Assembly (NCBI RefSeq): GCF_013297935.1
Contig: NZ_JAAFIX010000008.1
Coordinates: forward strand, 62,001 to 126,000
From: Rhodoferax sp.
GTDB lineage: Bacteria; Pseudomonadota; Gammaproteobacteria; Burkholderiales; Burkholderiaceae_C
DNA length: 64,000 bases
Direction: 5' to 3'
The notes beneath the pieces are model-generated. The model saw only the letters and a program-made list of their open reading frames with translations. It searched no databases and was not told the origin of the DNA. A program made the position numbers and the translations under genes. Below are positions 44,959 to 54,543 of this stretch, piece after piece. Each line of letters begins with the position of its first letter. Position 1 is the stretch's first letter.

Positions 44959-47853
44959 TTACTTAGTCAGAACAAAGCCCTTCAGCTTGCCGAAAGCGCC
45001 TTCGACCAGAGCCTTTTGTTGCTCCTGGTGCAGGTGGGAGTAACCCACGGCGGGCGATGCCGAAGCAGCGCGGCCGGAGTAGCCCAGCTTTTGGCCTTCC
45101 AACATGTTTTCGTGGATGTAGTGCTGCACAAAGAACCACGCACCCTGGTTTTGCGGCTCATCCTGGCACCACACCACGTCGGTAGCGTTGGGGTACTTTT
45201 TGAGCTCAGTCGCAAATGCCTTGTGCGGGAACGGGTACAGCTGCTCCACGCGGATGATGGCAACGTCGGTGTCGCCCTTTTCTTCGCGCTTCTTCACTAG
45301 GTCGTAATACACCTTGCCGGAGCAGGCAATCACGCGCTTGACCTTGTCGCCCTTGAGCTCTTTGCTCTCGGGAATCACGGTCTGGAATGCACCCTTGGTG
45401 AACTCGGACAGCGGCGATGTCGCATCCTTATTACGCAACAGGCTCTTGGGCGTCATGATGATCAATGGCTTGCGCAGGTTGCGCACCATTTGACGACGCA
45501 GCACGTGGAAGATCTGGCTGGCCGTTGTCGGCTGCACGATCTGCATGTTGGTGTCAGCCGCCAATTGCATGAAGCGCTCCAGGCGTGCCGAGCTGTGCTC
45601 AGGGCCTTGGCCTTCGTAGCCGTGGGGCAGCATCAAGGTGATGCCGTTCACACGGCCCCACTTCACTTCACCGGACGCGATGAACTGGTCAATGACCACC
45701 TGAGCGCCGTTGGCGAAGTCGCCGAACTGGGCTTCCCAGATCACCAGGGTGTTCGGGTCGTTAGAAGCGTAGCCGTACTCAAAGCCCAACACCGCCTCTT
45801 CAGACAGGATGGAGTCGATCACCACGAACGGAGCCTGGTTGTCCGCCACGTTTTGCAAGGGCACGTAAGTACCGGCATCCCACTTCTCACGCTTCTGGTC
45901 GTGAATCACGGCATGGCGGTGGGTAAAGGTACCGCGGCCGCAGTCTTCACCCGACAAGCGCACGGGGTAGCCGCTGGCCACCAAGGACGCAAAGGCCATG
46001 TGTTCGCCCATGCCCCAGTCCACATTGACTTCGCCGCGGCCCATGGCTGCGCGGTCGTCGTACACCTTTTTCACCAATTGGTGAGGCGTGACGCTCTCAG
46101 GAATCGTCGTCAGTTTTTCAGACAAACGCTTCCACTCGGTCAAAGGAATGGCTGTGTCGCCGGCATCTGTCCACTTCTTACCCAGGAACGGGGACCAGTC
46201 CACCGAATACTTGCTCTTGAAGTTGGTCAGCACCGGGTCTACGGTGTGCTTGCCGGCATCCATGGCTGCGCGGTATTCCTTGACCATGGTGTCGCCCAAA
46301 TCGGTGCCCAAGCCTTGCGCAGACAACTTGTCAGCGTACAGCTTGCGGGTACCGGGGTGAGCGCTGATTTTTTTGTACATCAGCGGCTGGGTCAGAGAAG
46401 GAGTGTCCTGCTCGTTGTGGCCCAACTTGCGGTAGCAAGTGATGTCCACCACCACGTCCTGACCGAACTCCATGCGGAATTCCAGGGCCAGTTGCGTTGC
46501 CAAAACTACCGCTTCCGGATCATCGCCATTCACGTGCAACACGGGAGACTCGACCATCTTCACGATGTCCGTGCAGAACGCACTGGAGCGCATGTCGCGG
46601 GGGTCAGAGGTTGTGAAACCGATCTGGTTGTTGATGATGATGTGCACTGTGCCGCCGGTGGTGTAACCACGGGTTTGGGCCAATGCCAGTGTTTCCTGGT
46701 TCACACCCTGGCCGCCGAAGGCCGCATCGCCGTGCACCAGCACCGGCAGCACTTGCGCGCCTTTGGGGTCTGCACGGCGGTCCATACGGGCACGCACCGA
46801 GCCTTCGACCACGGGGTTCACAATTTCCAAGTGCGAAGGGTTGAACGCCAACGACAGGTGGACCGGGCCGCCCGCTGTGGACACGTCCGAGCTGAAACCC
46901 TGGTGGTACTTCACGTCGCCAGCGGGCAACTCTTCAGGTGCGGTGTGGTCGAACTCGGCGAAGAGGTCCGCAGGCATCTTGCCCAAGGTGTTCACCAGCA
47001 CGTTCAGGCGGCCACGGTGCGCCATACCGATCACGATTTCCTGAATGCCTTTGGCGCCGGCTTGCTGGATCAGCTCGTCCATGGCGGCAATAAAGCTCTC
47101 GCCACCTTCGAGGGAGAAGCGCTTCTGGCCCACGTACTTGGTGTGCAAGTAACGCTCAAGGCCTTCAGCAGCTGTCAAGCGCTCCAGGATGTGTTTTTTC
47201 TTTTCTGCGTTGAACTGGGGCTTGCTGCGGGTTGCCTCCAGCTTTTGCTGCCACCAGCGCTTCTGGTTCTGGTCGGTGGTGTACATGTACTCCACGCCGA
47301 TGGTGCCGCAGTAGGTCTCGCGCAAAGCGTTCATGAGCTCACGCAGGCTCATGGACTCTTTGCCGAAGAATGTGTTGCTGATGTTGAAGACCGTTTCCTG
47401 GTCTGCATCGCTGAAGCCGTAGAACGAGGGCTCCAGTTCAGGGATGTCATCGCGCTCGATGCGCTTCAAAGGATCCAGATCAGCCCAACGTGCGCCCACA
47501 TTGCGGTAAGCCGCAATCAATTGCTGCACTGCAGTGCGCTTGCGACCCATTTCGGAATCGGCGCCTGAAGCCACGACCGTTTGCTTAACGCCTTTTTTCG
47601 CCAGATCGACGAAAGCATTAATCACCGGCAGGTGTGCCACGTCTTTGGCGGTGCTGCCATCTGATGCGGGAACGTGTTGCAGGGCGTCGAAATAATCGCG
47701 CCATGTGTCGGGAACGCTACCGGGGTTGGACAGGTAGTTCTCATACATCTCTTCGACGTACGGAGCATTGCCACCGAACAGGTAGGTGTTGTTTTGATAG
47801 GTTTGGTACACGGTGGAACCCGTGTTCGCCCCTTTGGAGTTTGAATCACTCAT
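44959..47853 (-). CDS. sucA: 2-oxoglutarate dehydrogenase E1
   Basis: A 964-residue thiamine-diphosphate decarboxylase, full length for SucA. Recognisable segments include [17 protein letters not shown] near residue 275, [20 protein letters not shown] near 375, [17 protein letters not shown] near 470, and [20 protein letters not shown] near 750. It decarboxylates 2-oxoglutarate and passes the succinyl unit to SucB in the TCA cycle. ATG at 47853 follows GGAGG by ten bases. First gene of sucA-sucB-lpdA; a 207-base upstream region holds candidate regulatory repeats. Confidence 0.97.
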   Translation of the reverse strand: MSDSNSKGANTGSTVYQTYQNNTYLFGGNAPYVEEMYENYLSNPGSVPDTWRDYFDALQHVPASDGSTAKDVAHLPVINAFVDLAKKGVKQTVVASGADSEMGRKRTAVQQLIAAYRNVGARWADLDPLKRIERDDIPELEPSFYGFSDADQETVFNISNTFFGKESMSLRELMNALRETYCGTIGVEYMYTTDQNQKRWWQQKLEATRSKPQFNAEKKKHILERLTAAEGLERYLHTKYVGQKRFSLEGGESFIAAMDELIQQAGAKGIQEIVIGMAHRGRLNVLVNTLGKMPADLFAEFDHTAPEELPAGDVKYHQGFSSDVSTAGGPVHLSLAFNPSHLEIVNPVVEGSVRARMDRRADPKGAQVLPVLVHGDAAFGGQGVNQETLALAQTRGYTTGGTVHIIINNQIGFTTSDPRDMRSSAFCTDIVKMVESPVLHVNGDDPEAVVLATQLALEFRMEFGQDVVVDITCYRKLGHNEQDTPSLTQPLMYKKISAHPGTRKLYADKLSAQGLGTDLGDTMVKEYRAAMDAGKHTVDPVLTNFKSKYSVDWSPFLGKKWTDAGDTAIPLTEWKRLSEKLTTIPESVTPHQLVKKVYDDRAAMGRGEVNVDWGMGEHMAFASLVASGYPVRLSGEDCGRGTFTHRHAVIHDQKREKWDAGTYVPLQNVADNQAPFVVIDSILSEEAVLGFEYGYASNDPNTLVIWEAQFGDFANGAQVVIDQFIASGEVKWGRVNGITLMLPHGYEGQGPEHSSARLERFMQLAADTNMQIVQPTTASQIFHVLRRQMVRNLRKPLIIMTPKSLLRNKDATSPLSEFTKGAFQTVIPESKELKGDKVKRVIACSGKVYYDLVKKREEKGDTDVAIIRVEQLYPFPHKAFATELKKYPNATDVVWCQDEPQNQGAWFFVQHYIHENMLEGQKLGYSGRAASASPAVGYSHLHQEQQKALVEGAFGKLKGFVLTK

Positions 47854-47888
47854 CTTGCGCTGACCTCCGTTCCCCTTCAGGGAACATA

Positions 47889-47914
47889 AGCTGGTTAAAG
47901 CTGGTTAATTAACC
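47889..47914 (-). promoter_or_regulatory. Tandem decamer and palindrome upstream of sucA
   Basis: Two adjacent copies of AGCTGGTTAA (47889-47898 and 47899-47908) run into the perfect 12-bp palindrome GGTTAATTAACC (47903-47914). The site lies 36-61 bases upstream of the sucA start, a position suited to an operator or an AT-rich promoter element. No known factor is assigned. Confidence 0.5.
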
Positions 47915-48027
47915 TTCCGCGACACGGCTGAACCGGTTGGCGGATGCGACTGTGGCATGGGAAGGGCCTTCATTGCAGGGCGGATTGTGCCACCGAATGA
48001 TTTTGAGAGATAGTAAAGACTTGGCCG

Positions 48028-48050
48028 GGGTATGCACTTCGTGCATACCC
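48028..48050. terminator. Strong hairpin between prpE and sucA
   Basis: A perfect 10-bp stem GGGTATGCAC / GTGCATACCC with a three-base loop lies 10 bases beyond the prpE stop. There is no T-run on either side, so it could be a Rho-assisted terminator or an mRNA 3'-end stabiliser rather than a classical intrinsic terminator. Confidence 0.5.
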
Positions 48051-48060
48051 TCATGCCGAT

Positions 48061-49953
48061 TTAGGCGAGCAGCTCACGAATCTGTTGCAGGGCTCCGGGG
48101 TCCTCCATGGTGGTCAGGTCGCCGGGGTCGCGCCCTTCACACACCGCCTGGATGGCACGCCGCAGCAGCTTTCCGCTGCGGGTTTTAGGCAAAACCGACA
48201 CAAAGCGCACCCGGGCCGGCCGGCCCACAGCGCCAATGGTCTGGTCCACCACCTTCATGATCTCGGCCTCCAATTGGAGCTTGGCAGCATCATCCACCAG
48301 CAGAGATGCGTCTTTCACCACCACAAAGGCCACGGCAACCTGACCCTTCAAGGCGTCAGCCACCCCGACCACGGCTACCTCTGACACGTTGGCATGGCTG
48401 GAAATGCTCTCTTCGATCTCGCGGGTCCCCAAGCGGTGTCCCGCCACGTTAATGACGTCATCGGTGCGCCCGAGGATGAAGAAATAGCCATCTTTATCCC
48501 GCACCGCCCAGTCGAACGTGCTGTACAGCTGCTTGCCGGGGATGCTGCTCCAGTAGGTTTTGACGAAGCGCTCATCATCCCGCCACACTGTCTGCATGCA
48601 ACCGGGTGGCAAGGGGCCCTCGATGGCGACCACCCCTTTCTGGTCCGGCCCGGTCAACTCCTCAGAGGTGTTCTCGTCAATAAGCTTGATGTTGTAGCCA
48701 TACATGGCCACACCCGGGCTGCCGAATTTGCTGGGCGCCTTTTCAACGCCATTGGCAATGGTCAAGATAGGCCAGCCGGTTTCTGTCTGCCAATAGTTGT
48801 CGATGATGGGCTTACCCAGACTCGCACTGATCCACTGGGCGGTGGGCTCATCCAGAGGCTCGCCCGCCAAGAACAGTGCGCGCAAGCTGGAAAGATCGTA
48901 TTTGCTGAGCAGCGCAGGGTCCTGCTTTTTAAGCACCCGCACCGCTGTGGGGGCGCTGAACATCACCGTAACTTTGTACTTCTCCACCAGGCTCCACCAC
49001 ACACCGCCGTCCGGCCGGGTGGGCAGGCCCTCGTACATGATGGTGGCCATGCCGGCAATCAAAGGCCCGTAAATGATGTAGCTGTGCCCCACCACCCAGC
49101 CGATATCGCTGGTTGAAAAGTAAGTTTCGCCCGCGTTGCCACAAAAGATGTGCTGCATGCTGGCCGCCAAGGCCACGGCATAGCCCCCCGTGTCGCGCTG
49201 CACCCCCTTGGGCTTGCCGGTTGTGCCACTGGTGTACAGGGTGTAGCTTGGGTGGCCCGAGTCCAGCCAGACGCACGGCACCACGGTTTCCAAGTGAGCT
49301 GAGCGCAAATCCGCCCACACATGGTCACGCCCGGCCACCAATTGCATGGGTGCCAGCTTGCGGTCCACCATCAGCACCGCGGCCGGCTTGTGGCTGGAGG
49401 TGGCAATCGCCTCATCCAGCAACGGCTTGTACTCCACCACCTTGCCGCCGCGGGAGCCTGCATCGGCACTCACCACCACCACCGGAGATGCGTCTTCAAT
49501 CCGCGAGGCCAATGAGCCGGCGGCAAAGCCGCCAAACACCACGGTATGAATAGCCCCGATGCGCGCGCAAGCCAGCATGGCAAACGAAGCCTCGGCAATC
49601 ATGGGCATGTAAATCAGCACCCGGTCGCCCTGCTTCACTCCCAGCGCTTGCAGGGCAGCCGCCATACGCTGCACCTCGGCGTGCAATTCCGCAAAGGAAT
49701 ACACCTTTTCGGTATTGGTTTCTGTAGATACGGCAATCAAAGCGGCTTGATCGGCTCGGGTTGCCAGGTGCCGGTCGACCGCGTTGTGACAGAGGTTGGT
49801 GGTTCCCCCGACAAACCACTTGGCGAACGGCGGCTGGCTGTAGTCGCACACCTGCGTGGGCGGCGTGTGCCAATCAATCATGGCGGCCTGTTCAGACCAA
49901 AAGCCATCGCGGTCATCGATGGAACGGCGGTAAAAATCAGCGTAGCCTGTCAT
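48061..49953 (-). CDS. prpE: Propionyl-CoA synthetase (acetyl-CoA synthetase family)
   Basis: A 630-residue acyl-adenylate-forming enzyme. The ATP-binding motif YTSGTTGKPKGV is near residue 235; YWQTETGWPI near 395 and GRTDDVINVAGHRLGTREIE near 505 define the ACS group; the acetylatable lysine is in KTRSGKLLRR near 590. The N-terminus (YADFYRRSIDDRDGFWSEQA) and length fit PrpE more than Acs. It activates propionate, and probably acetate, to the CoA ester. No prpBC genes are nearby, so it is a stand-alone salvage enzyme here. Confidence 0.9.
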   Translation of the reverse strand: MTGYADFYRRSIDDRDGFWSEQAAMIDWHTPPTQVCDYSQPPFAKWFVGGTTNLCHNAVDRHLATRADQAALIAVSTETNTEKVYSFAELHAEVQRMAAALQALGVKQGDRVLIYMPMIAEASFAMLACARIGAIHTVVFGGFAAGSLASRIEDASPVVVVSADAGSRGGKVVEYKPLLDEAIATSSHKPAAVLMVDRKLAPMQLVAGRDHVWADLRSAHLETVVPCVWLDSGHPSYTLYTSGTTGKPKGVQRDTGGYAVALAASMQHIFCGNAGETYFSTSDIGWVVGHSYIIYGPLIAGMATIMYEGLPTRPDGGVWWSLVEKYKVTVMFSAPTAVRVLKKQDPALLSKYDLSSLRALFLAGEPLDEPTAQWISASLGKPIIDNYWQTETGWPILTIANGVEKAPSKFGSPGVAMYGYNIKLIDENTSEELTGPDQKGVVAIEGPLPPGCMQTVWRDDERFVKTYWSSIPGKQLYSTFDWAVRDKDGYFFILGRTDDVINVAGHRLGTREIEESISSHANVSEVAVVGVADALKGQVAVAFVVVKDASLLVDDAAKLQLEAEIMKVVDQTIGAVGRPARVRFVSVLPKTRSGKLLRRAIQAVCEGRDPGDLTTMEDPGALQQIRELLA

Positions 49954-50060
49954 TGTTTGTCTCCGGTCGGGCCCATAAAACTGAATTCATAATTATGGAT
50001 AAGCAACTTGCTGCAAGCTGACTCCCTCGCCGATGGGCCCGCAGCCACAGGGGCCTCAAA

Positions 50061-50092
50061 CAAAAAAGGCAGCCACCGCCAGGGAGCTGCCT
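50061..50092 (-). terminator. Rho-independent terminator of the isochorismatase-family gene
   Basis: AGGCAGC (50067-50073) and GCTGCCT (50086-50092) form a 7-bp stem with a GC-rich loop, followed on the minus strand by a run of six T. It lies 36 bases past the stop at 50128. Confidence 0.85.
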
Positions 50093-50127
50093 TGTGCACA
50101 CGCTGCAAGCGGCAAGGCCGTCAACCC

Positions 50128-50736
50128 TTATTTAATGAGGGCTTGCGCTTCTTTAAATACGGGGTGCTCCGCCGTGCGGATCCACTCAAAGGCCACCATT
50201 TCAGTAGTCACCAGCTCCGCGCCTGCTCCGGCCAGCCGGTCAAAGGCGGCATCGCGGTTGCGCTCGGTGCGGGAGCTACAAGCATCGGTCACCACCCACA
50301 CTTCAAACTCGTCTTCCAACAGGTCCAGCGCGGTTTGCATCAAGCAAACGTGGGTTTCACAGCCCGCAATCACAATCATGCTGCGCTCTGAGGCAGGTGG
50401 CTTTTGCAGATGTTTGGGCAGGCTACGGGCATTGCCCTGCACCGGCTTGGCCGGAGGGCGCAACCACTCGCCCAAGCCCTCTTCGATAGCGCTGAACTGC
50501 ATTTTGTTCAGCACCCGGGCACCCGCGCCCGCTAACGCTGCACCCAAGTCAGGCACCGTGTTACCCAGTCCGGCCGGATTCTGCTCGGTATAAAACGCCG
50601 GCACCTCCAACAAAGCCGCCAGCTTGGCCAGGCGCACCGCATTGCCCAGTACCAACTCCGATTCAAACATGGCGGGCATCAAGCGCGCCTGGTAGTCCAC
50701 CAGCACCAACTGGCTTGAGTCGACGTCCATCAACAT
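50128..50736 (-). CDS. Isochorismatase-family (YcaC-like) cysteine hydrolase
   Basis: A 202-residue hydrolase. The catalytic triad positions are visible: Asp in LVLVDYQARLMPA near residue 14, Lys in LNKMQFSA near 88 and Cys in IAGCETHVCLMQTALDL near 135. The cis-peptide context before the Cys is typical. The family includes nicotinamidases and YcaC-type enzymes; no substrate can be named. ATG at 50736 has AAGGA seven bases upstream. It is transcribed divergently from the NlpC/P60 gene across 167 bases. Confidence 0.88.
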   Translation of the reverse strand: MLMDVDSSQLVLVDYQARLMPAMFESELVLGNAVRLAKLAALLEVPAFYTEQNPAGLGNTVPDLGAALAGAGARVLNKMQFSAIEEGLGEWLRPPAKPVQGNARSLPKHLQKPPASERSMIVIAGCETHVCLMQTALDLLEDEFEVWVVTDACSSRTERNRDAAFDRLAGAGAELVTTEMVAFEWIRTAEHPVFKEAQALIK

Positions 50737-50903
50737 AGCAAAATCCTTCTCAAAAAACGTTCGCAGAGCATAACCGCCCTCAGCGCGGGGCCTTGGCCAC
50801 CGCGTTTCGCAGGAAGAATATCTATGCGAATCAATGCGTTAGAGATGAAATCAAATGTATCTGACTGCTTGACAGGCCGCGCCGACCCCACTAGAGTGCG
50901 CCG

Positions 50904-51440
50904 ATGCGTTTTTTCTTAGTCTGTGCCCTGATGCTGTCTTTTGGCATCGCCCACGCCCAAACCGCCCCGGCTCCCAGCGACGACATGTCCCGCTTGTTGG
51001 CAGAGCGCGGCTTGCTGTCCCGCATTGGTGATGTAGGCCAAAAGGTAGGCAACCGCGCCACCGAGCTGGTCATGAACTCCATGGCTTTTTTGGGCGTGCC
51101 CTACAAGCGCGGCGGCACGGAAGCTGAGATCGGTTTCGATTGCAGTGGTTTTGTCCGTGCCATCTACCAACAAACCGCCGGACTGCTGCTGCCCCGCCAG
51201 GCTTCCGAGCAGGCTGCCGCCACCCAAAAAATCGACAAACACGAGTTGCAACCCGGCGACCTCGTGTTCTTCAACACCATGCGCCGCACGTTCAGCCACG
51301 TTGGCATTTACGTGGGTAACGGCAAATTCATCCACGCACCAAAACCCGGTGCCGAGGTGCGCGTAGAGGACATGGGCATTAGTTACTGGGCTAAGCGCTT
51401 CGACGGCGCACGCCGCGTCAACACCGAACAGCAGCCCTGA
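50904..51440 (+). CDS. NlpC/P60 family cell-wall peptidase
   Basis: A 178-residue secreted peptidase. The signal peptide ends near residue 18 (GIAHAQ). The papain-like core spans 55-170 with catalytic Cys in GFDCSGFVRAIYQ near 80, His in FSHVGIYVGNGKFIHAP near 132 and the third polar residue His in the same block. It is expected to cut peptide bridges in peptidoglycan, like Spr/MepS, but it lacks a lipobox and is thus periplasmic rather than membrane-anchored. The AlkB gene follows after 25 bases. Confidence 0.92.
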   Translation: MRFFLVCALMLSFGIAHAQTAPAPSDDMSRLLAERGLLSRIGDVGQKVGNRATELVMNSMAFLGVPYKRGGTEAEIGFDCSGFVRAIYQQTAGLLLPRQASEQAAATQKIDKHELQPGDLVFFNTMRRTFSHVGIYVGNGKFIHAPKPGAEVRVEDMGISYWAKRFDGARRVNTEQQP

Positions 51441-51465
51441 GCGGCCCGATGCGGTCAGGTTCACC

Positions 51466-52119
51466 ATGAACCTTGATCTTTTCGGCGACCCGCCGCCAGC
51501 CGACGCCTCCCCCCACCCGCTTTCCCCTGGCGCTTTTTCGCTGGAGGGCTTGGCGCTCGCGCAAGCCCCGCGTCTGTGGGCAGAAATTCAAAACATCACC
51601 TGCATCAGCCCTTGGCGGCACTTGCACACCCCTGGCGGGCTCAAGATGTCGGTGGCCATGAGCAATTGCGGCCCCTGGGGCTGGGTGAGCGATGCCAGCG
51701 GCTACCGCTACCAGCGCACGGACCCGCTCACAGGCGCGGCTTGGCCCGCCATGCCGGGTATCTTCACCGAACTGGCAACGCTGGCTGCAGAGCGGGCCGG
51801 CTACCCCGGTTTCGTGCCGGACGCCTGCCTGATCAACCACTACACGCCCGGCGCCCGCATGAGCCTGCACCAAGACAAAAACGAGCTTGACTACCGCGCC
51901 CCCATCGTGTCGGTGTCGCTGGGCTTGCCCGCCGTTTTTGAATGGGGCGGGCTCCAACGGAGCGACCCCGTGCAACGCGTGCGGCTGCACCATGGCGATG
52001 TTGTGGTGTGGGGCGGGCCGGCGCGCTTGCGCTTTCATGGGGTCCAGGCGGTAGAGCCCGGGCACCACCCGCTCACCGGTGCCTGCCGCATCAACCTGAC
52101 CTTCCGCACCGCGGCCTAG
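51466..52119 (+). CDS. alkB: Alkylated DNA repair dioxygenase AlkB
   Basis: A 217-residue Fe(II)/2-oxoglutarate dioxygenase removing methyl groups from 1-meA and 3-meC in DNA. The iron ligands are His and Asp in MSLHQDKNE near residue 132 and the distal His in LRFHGVQAV near 188; the 2-oxoglutarate-binding arginines are in CRINLTFR near 210. MSNCGPWGWVSD near 65 is the nucleotide-recognition lid motif of AlkB. It is not next to ada, so adaptive-response control is not evident from this locus. Confidence 0.94.
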   Translation: MNLDLFGDPPPADASPHPLSPGAFSLEGLALAQAPRLWAEIQNITCISPWRHLHTPGGLKMSVAMSNCGPWGWVSDASGYRYQRTDPLTGAAWPAMPGIFTELATLAAERAGYPGFVPDACLINHYTPGARMSLHQDKNELDYRAPIVSVSLGLPAVFEWGGLQRSDPVQRVRLHHGDVVVWGGPARLRFHGVQAVEPGHHPLTGACRINLTFRTAA

Positions 52120-52268
52120 GGTGAACCCGCAGCCGGTTTGGGGAGCCGGCTCAAAACCGCACCACGGCGACTCCCGCTCGCTGCACTTGCCCCCACAATG
52201 CCTGCTGCCAAAGCATCGCGCAGCACAATAAAAGCGCCTGCCTTCCCCCTACCGCCAGGAGCCATCGT

Positions 52269-53705
52269 ATGAGCCAAGCTATTCAAGACGCCGACCCGCA
52301 ATTGATGCAATCCACCTTCGAGGCCCAGCGCGCCACAGCACTCGCCTGGCGGCAATCGACGGCGGCGGAGCGCATTGAGCGGCTGCAGCGCCTGCGCACC
52401 AGCCTGATGGCCCACCAGGAAGCCCTGTTTGACGCCTTTGCGGCCGACTTTCACAAGCCCCGCTTCGAGGTCACCGGCACCGAAATCGTGCCCAGCTTGG
52501 ACGAGATCCGCCACAACATCGGGCACATCAAACGCTGGATGCGCCCCGGCAAAGTGAGCGCCACCGAGCTCACCATGGGCAACAGCGCCTACGTGCAGTA
52601 CCAGCCCCGCGGCCGCTGCCTGATCATCGCGCCCTGGAACTACCCGCTCTACCTGCTGCTCAGCCCGCTGGTGTCGGCCTTGGCGGCCGGCAACACCGCC
52701 ATCCTCAAGCCCTCGGAAATGGCGCCGCGCGTGGCCCAAGTGCTGGCCAGCATCGTGGCCAAGGCATTTCCGGCGCGCGAAGTCGCTCTGTTTGAAGGCG
52801 GCTTGGCAACCTCGCAGGCACTGCTGGCCATGCCGTTTGACCACATCTTTTTCACCGGATCACCCGCCGTGGGCAAAGTGGTCATGGCGGCTGCGGCCAA
52901 GCACCTCACCAGCGTGACGCTGGAGCTGGGCGGTAAGTCCCCCACCATCGTGGACGAAACGGCCGACCTGCAAAAAGCGGCCGAAACCCTCATGTGGGGC
53001 AAGTTCGTCAACGCCGGCCAGACCTGCGTGGCACCCGACTACCTGTATGTGCACGCTGCCGTGCGCGACGCCTTTGTGGCCGCCTGCCAAGCGGTCATCA
53101 AGGCCCGCTATGGCGACAGCGCCCAGAGCCAGCGCAGCAATGCGGACTTCACCCACATCATCAACCAGCGCCACACCCAGCGTATCGGCAGCTTGCTCCA
53201 AGACGCCACCTCGCGCGGCGCGCGGGTGCTGGCCGGTGGCGAGGTCGATGCAGCCTCCAACTACATCGCCCCCACGCTGGTCGACAACGTGCCGATGGAC
53301 TCCACCTTGATGCAAGAAGAAATCTTCGGCCCGGTGCTGCCCATCCTGCCCTACACCGACCTGCAGCAAGTGATTGAAGCCATCAACGCCGACCAGAAGC
53401 CGCTGGCCCTCTACATCTGGAGCAACAGCCAGACCAACATCGACAAAGTGCTCACGAACACCAGCTCGGGCGGCGCCTGTGTGAACCACTGCGTGCTGCA
53501 TGTGGCCCATGGCAACCTGCCTTTTGGCGGGGTCAATAACTCGGGCATCGGCAGCTCACACGGCATTTACGGCTTTAAGGCGTTTTCGCACGAGCGCGCG
53601 GTGCTCAAGGGCGGCTGGCTGCCCAGCATCCGCATGTTTTTTCCGCCCTACACGGCCGGGCGCGCGCGCATCATGCAGCTGCTGGTGAAGTGGGTGGGGC
53701 GCTAA
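52269..53705 (+). CDS. Class-3 type aldehyde dehydrogenase (coniferyl aldehyde dehydrogenase-like)
   Basis: A 478-residue NAD(P)+-dependent aldehyde dehydrogenase. The catalytic Cys is in NAGQTCVAPDYLY near residue 248, the general base Glu in VTLELGGKSP near 215, and the cofactor loop FFTGSPAVGKVVMAAAAKHL lies near 195. PWNYPLYLLLSPL and the C-terminal hydrophobic end (SIRMFFPPY) fit class 3/CalB-type enzymes acting on aromatic or fatty aldehydes. Preceded by a 149-base region with a weak GC hairpin after alkB. With vanAB 6 kb away an aromatic aldehyde role is tempting but unproven. Confidence 0.9.
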   Translation: MSQAIQDADPQLMQSTFEAQRATALAWRQSTAAERIERLQRLRTSLMAHQEALFDAFAADFHKPRFEVTGTEIVPSLDEIRHNIGHIKRWMRPGKVSATELTMGNSAYVQYQPRGRCLIIAPWNYPLYLLLSPLVSALAAGNTAILKPSEMAPRVAQVLASIVAKAFPAREVALFEGGLATSQALLAMPFDHIFFTGSPAVGKVVMAAAAKHLTSVTLELGGKSPTIVDETADLQKAAETLMWGKFVNAGQTCVAPDYLYVHAAVRDAFVAACQAVIKARYGDSAQSQRSNADFTHIINQRHTQRIGSLLQDATSRGARVLAGGEVDAASNYIAPTLVDNVPMDSTLMQEEIFGPVLPILPYTDLQQVIEAINADQKPLALYIWSNSQTNIDKVLTNTSSGGACVNHCVLHVAHGNLPFGGVNNSGIGSSHGIYGFKAFSHERAVLKGGWLPSIRMFFPPYTAGRARIMQLLVKWVGR

Positions 53706-53754
53706 AGCGCGCTGCCCCGGAGGGCGCAGGCGACGGCGGTGGTATCGTGCGGCG

Positions 53755-54462
53755 ATGAAAACACAGATAGACCACCTCGTCGTTGCCGCCCACACCCTCG
53801 AACAAGGCGTGCAGTGGTGCGAAGCCACCCTGGGCGTGACGCCGAAAGCCGGCGGTGAACACAGCCAGTTCGGCACCCACAACAAGCTCTTTAAAATCGC
53901 CACGCCGGGCCACCCGCTGGCGTATTTCGAAATCATTGCCATCCAGCCCGGCGCCAAAGGTCCGGCCAACCCCAACGCCAAGCGCTGGTTTGACCTCGAC
54001 AACCCCGAGCTGCGCGCCGCAGTTGCCAAGGAGCCGCGCCTGGTGCACTTTGTGGCCGGCACCGACGAGATGTTGGCCGCCCGCATTGCCCTCAAAAACA
54101 TCGGCATCGAACGCGGCCCGGCCATGCCGGCTAGCCGCCACTCGCGCAAAGGAGTGCTGCACTGGCAAATCACCGTGCGTGAAGACGGCTACCGCCTGTT
54201 TGAAGGCTGCCTGCCCACGCTCATTCAATGGGGCAAGCCCGAAGACGCCGAGCCCCTGCGCCTGCACCCGCGCAACAGCCTGCCACGCAGCCGCGTGAGC
54301 CTGGACAGTATTGCGGTGAGCCACCCGAGTGCAGCCAAACTGCAAGCGGCCTATGCCGCCATTGGCTTGGAAGGCATTGCCATCACCGAGGGCCCGGCCA
54401 ACCTGAGCGCCACGCTCAAAACGCCCAAAGGCATGGTCACGCTGCAAAGCTTGGGCATTTAA
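53755..54462 (+). CDS. VOC-superfamily protein, glyoxalase-like domain (PF13468)
   Basis: A 235-residue protein with paired beta-alpha-beta-beta-beta modules. The N-terminal module starts IDHLVVAAHTLEQGVQWCE, followed by HSQFGTHNKLFKI; the second half contains LDSIAVSHPSAAKLQAAYAA. His and Glu residues at these strands are candidate metal ligands, as in other VOC enzymes. No substrate is known. It lies 49 bases after the aldehyde dehydrogenase and may share its transcript. Confidence 0.82.
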   Translation: MKTQIDHLVVAAHTLEQGVQWCEATLGVTPKAGGEHSQFGTHNKLFKIATPGHPLAYFEIIAIQPGAKGPANPNAKRWFDLDNPELRAAVAKEPRLVHFVAGTDEMLAARIALKNIGIERGPAMPASRHSRKGVLHWQITVREDGYRLFEGCLPTLIQWGKPEDAEPLRLHPRNSLPRSRVSLDSIAVSHPSAAKLQAAYAAIGLEGIAITEGPANLSATLKTPKGMVTLQSLGI

Positions 54463-54489
54463 ACGGCAGTTGGCGACGAGGATTTGCTC

Positions 54490-54540
54490 TGCTTTTGATA
54501 GCTACTCGCGCATATTCCAACTGGGTTAGAGGCCATTTTG
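54490..54540 (+). repeat. Dispersed intergenic repeat, copy 4
   Basis: TGATAGCTACTCGCGCATATT, cited in parts as TAGCTACTCGCGCA, followed by GGGTTAGAGGCCATTTT. Both conserved blocks are present. It runs from shortly after the VOC gene stop to four bases before the helicase ATG, so its right end lies where the helicase ribosome binding site should be. Confidence 0.8.
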
Positions 54541-54543
54541 ACC

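Noticed and set aside
45490..47568. Open frame of about 690 codons antisense to sucA
   Set aside because: It lies wholly inside sucA, shows no recognisable domain, is rich in His/Arg/Gln as expected for the complement of GC-biased coding sequence, and has no ribosome binding site.
49988..49997. Perfect palindrome CATAATTATG upstream of prpE as an operator
   Set aside because: A 10-bp AT-rich palindrome is likely by chance and no consistent promoter spacing could be fitted around it.
52131..52151. AGCCGG/CCGGCT hairpin after alkB as a terminator
   Set aside because: Only a 6-bp stem with a long loop and no T-run; not convincing.
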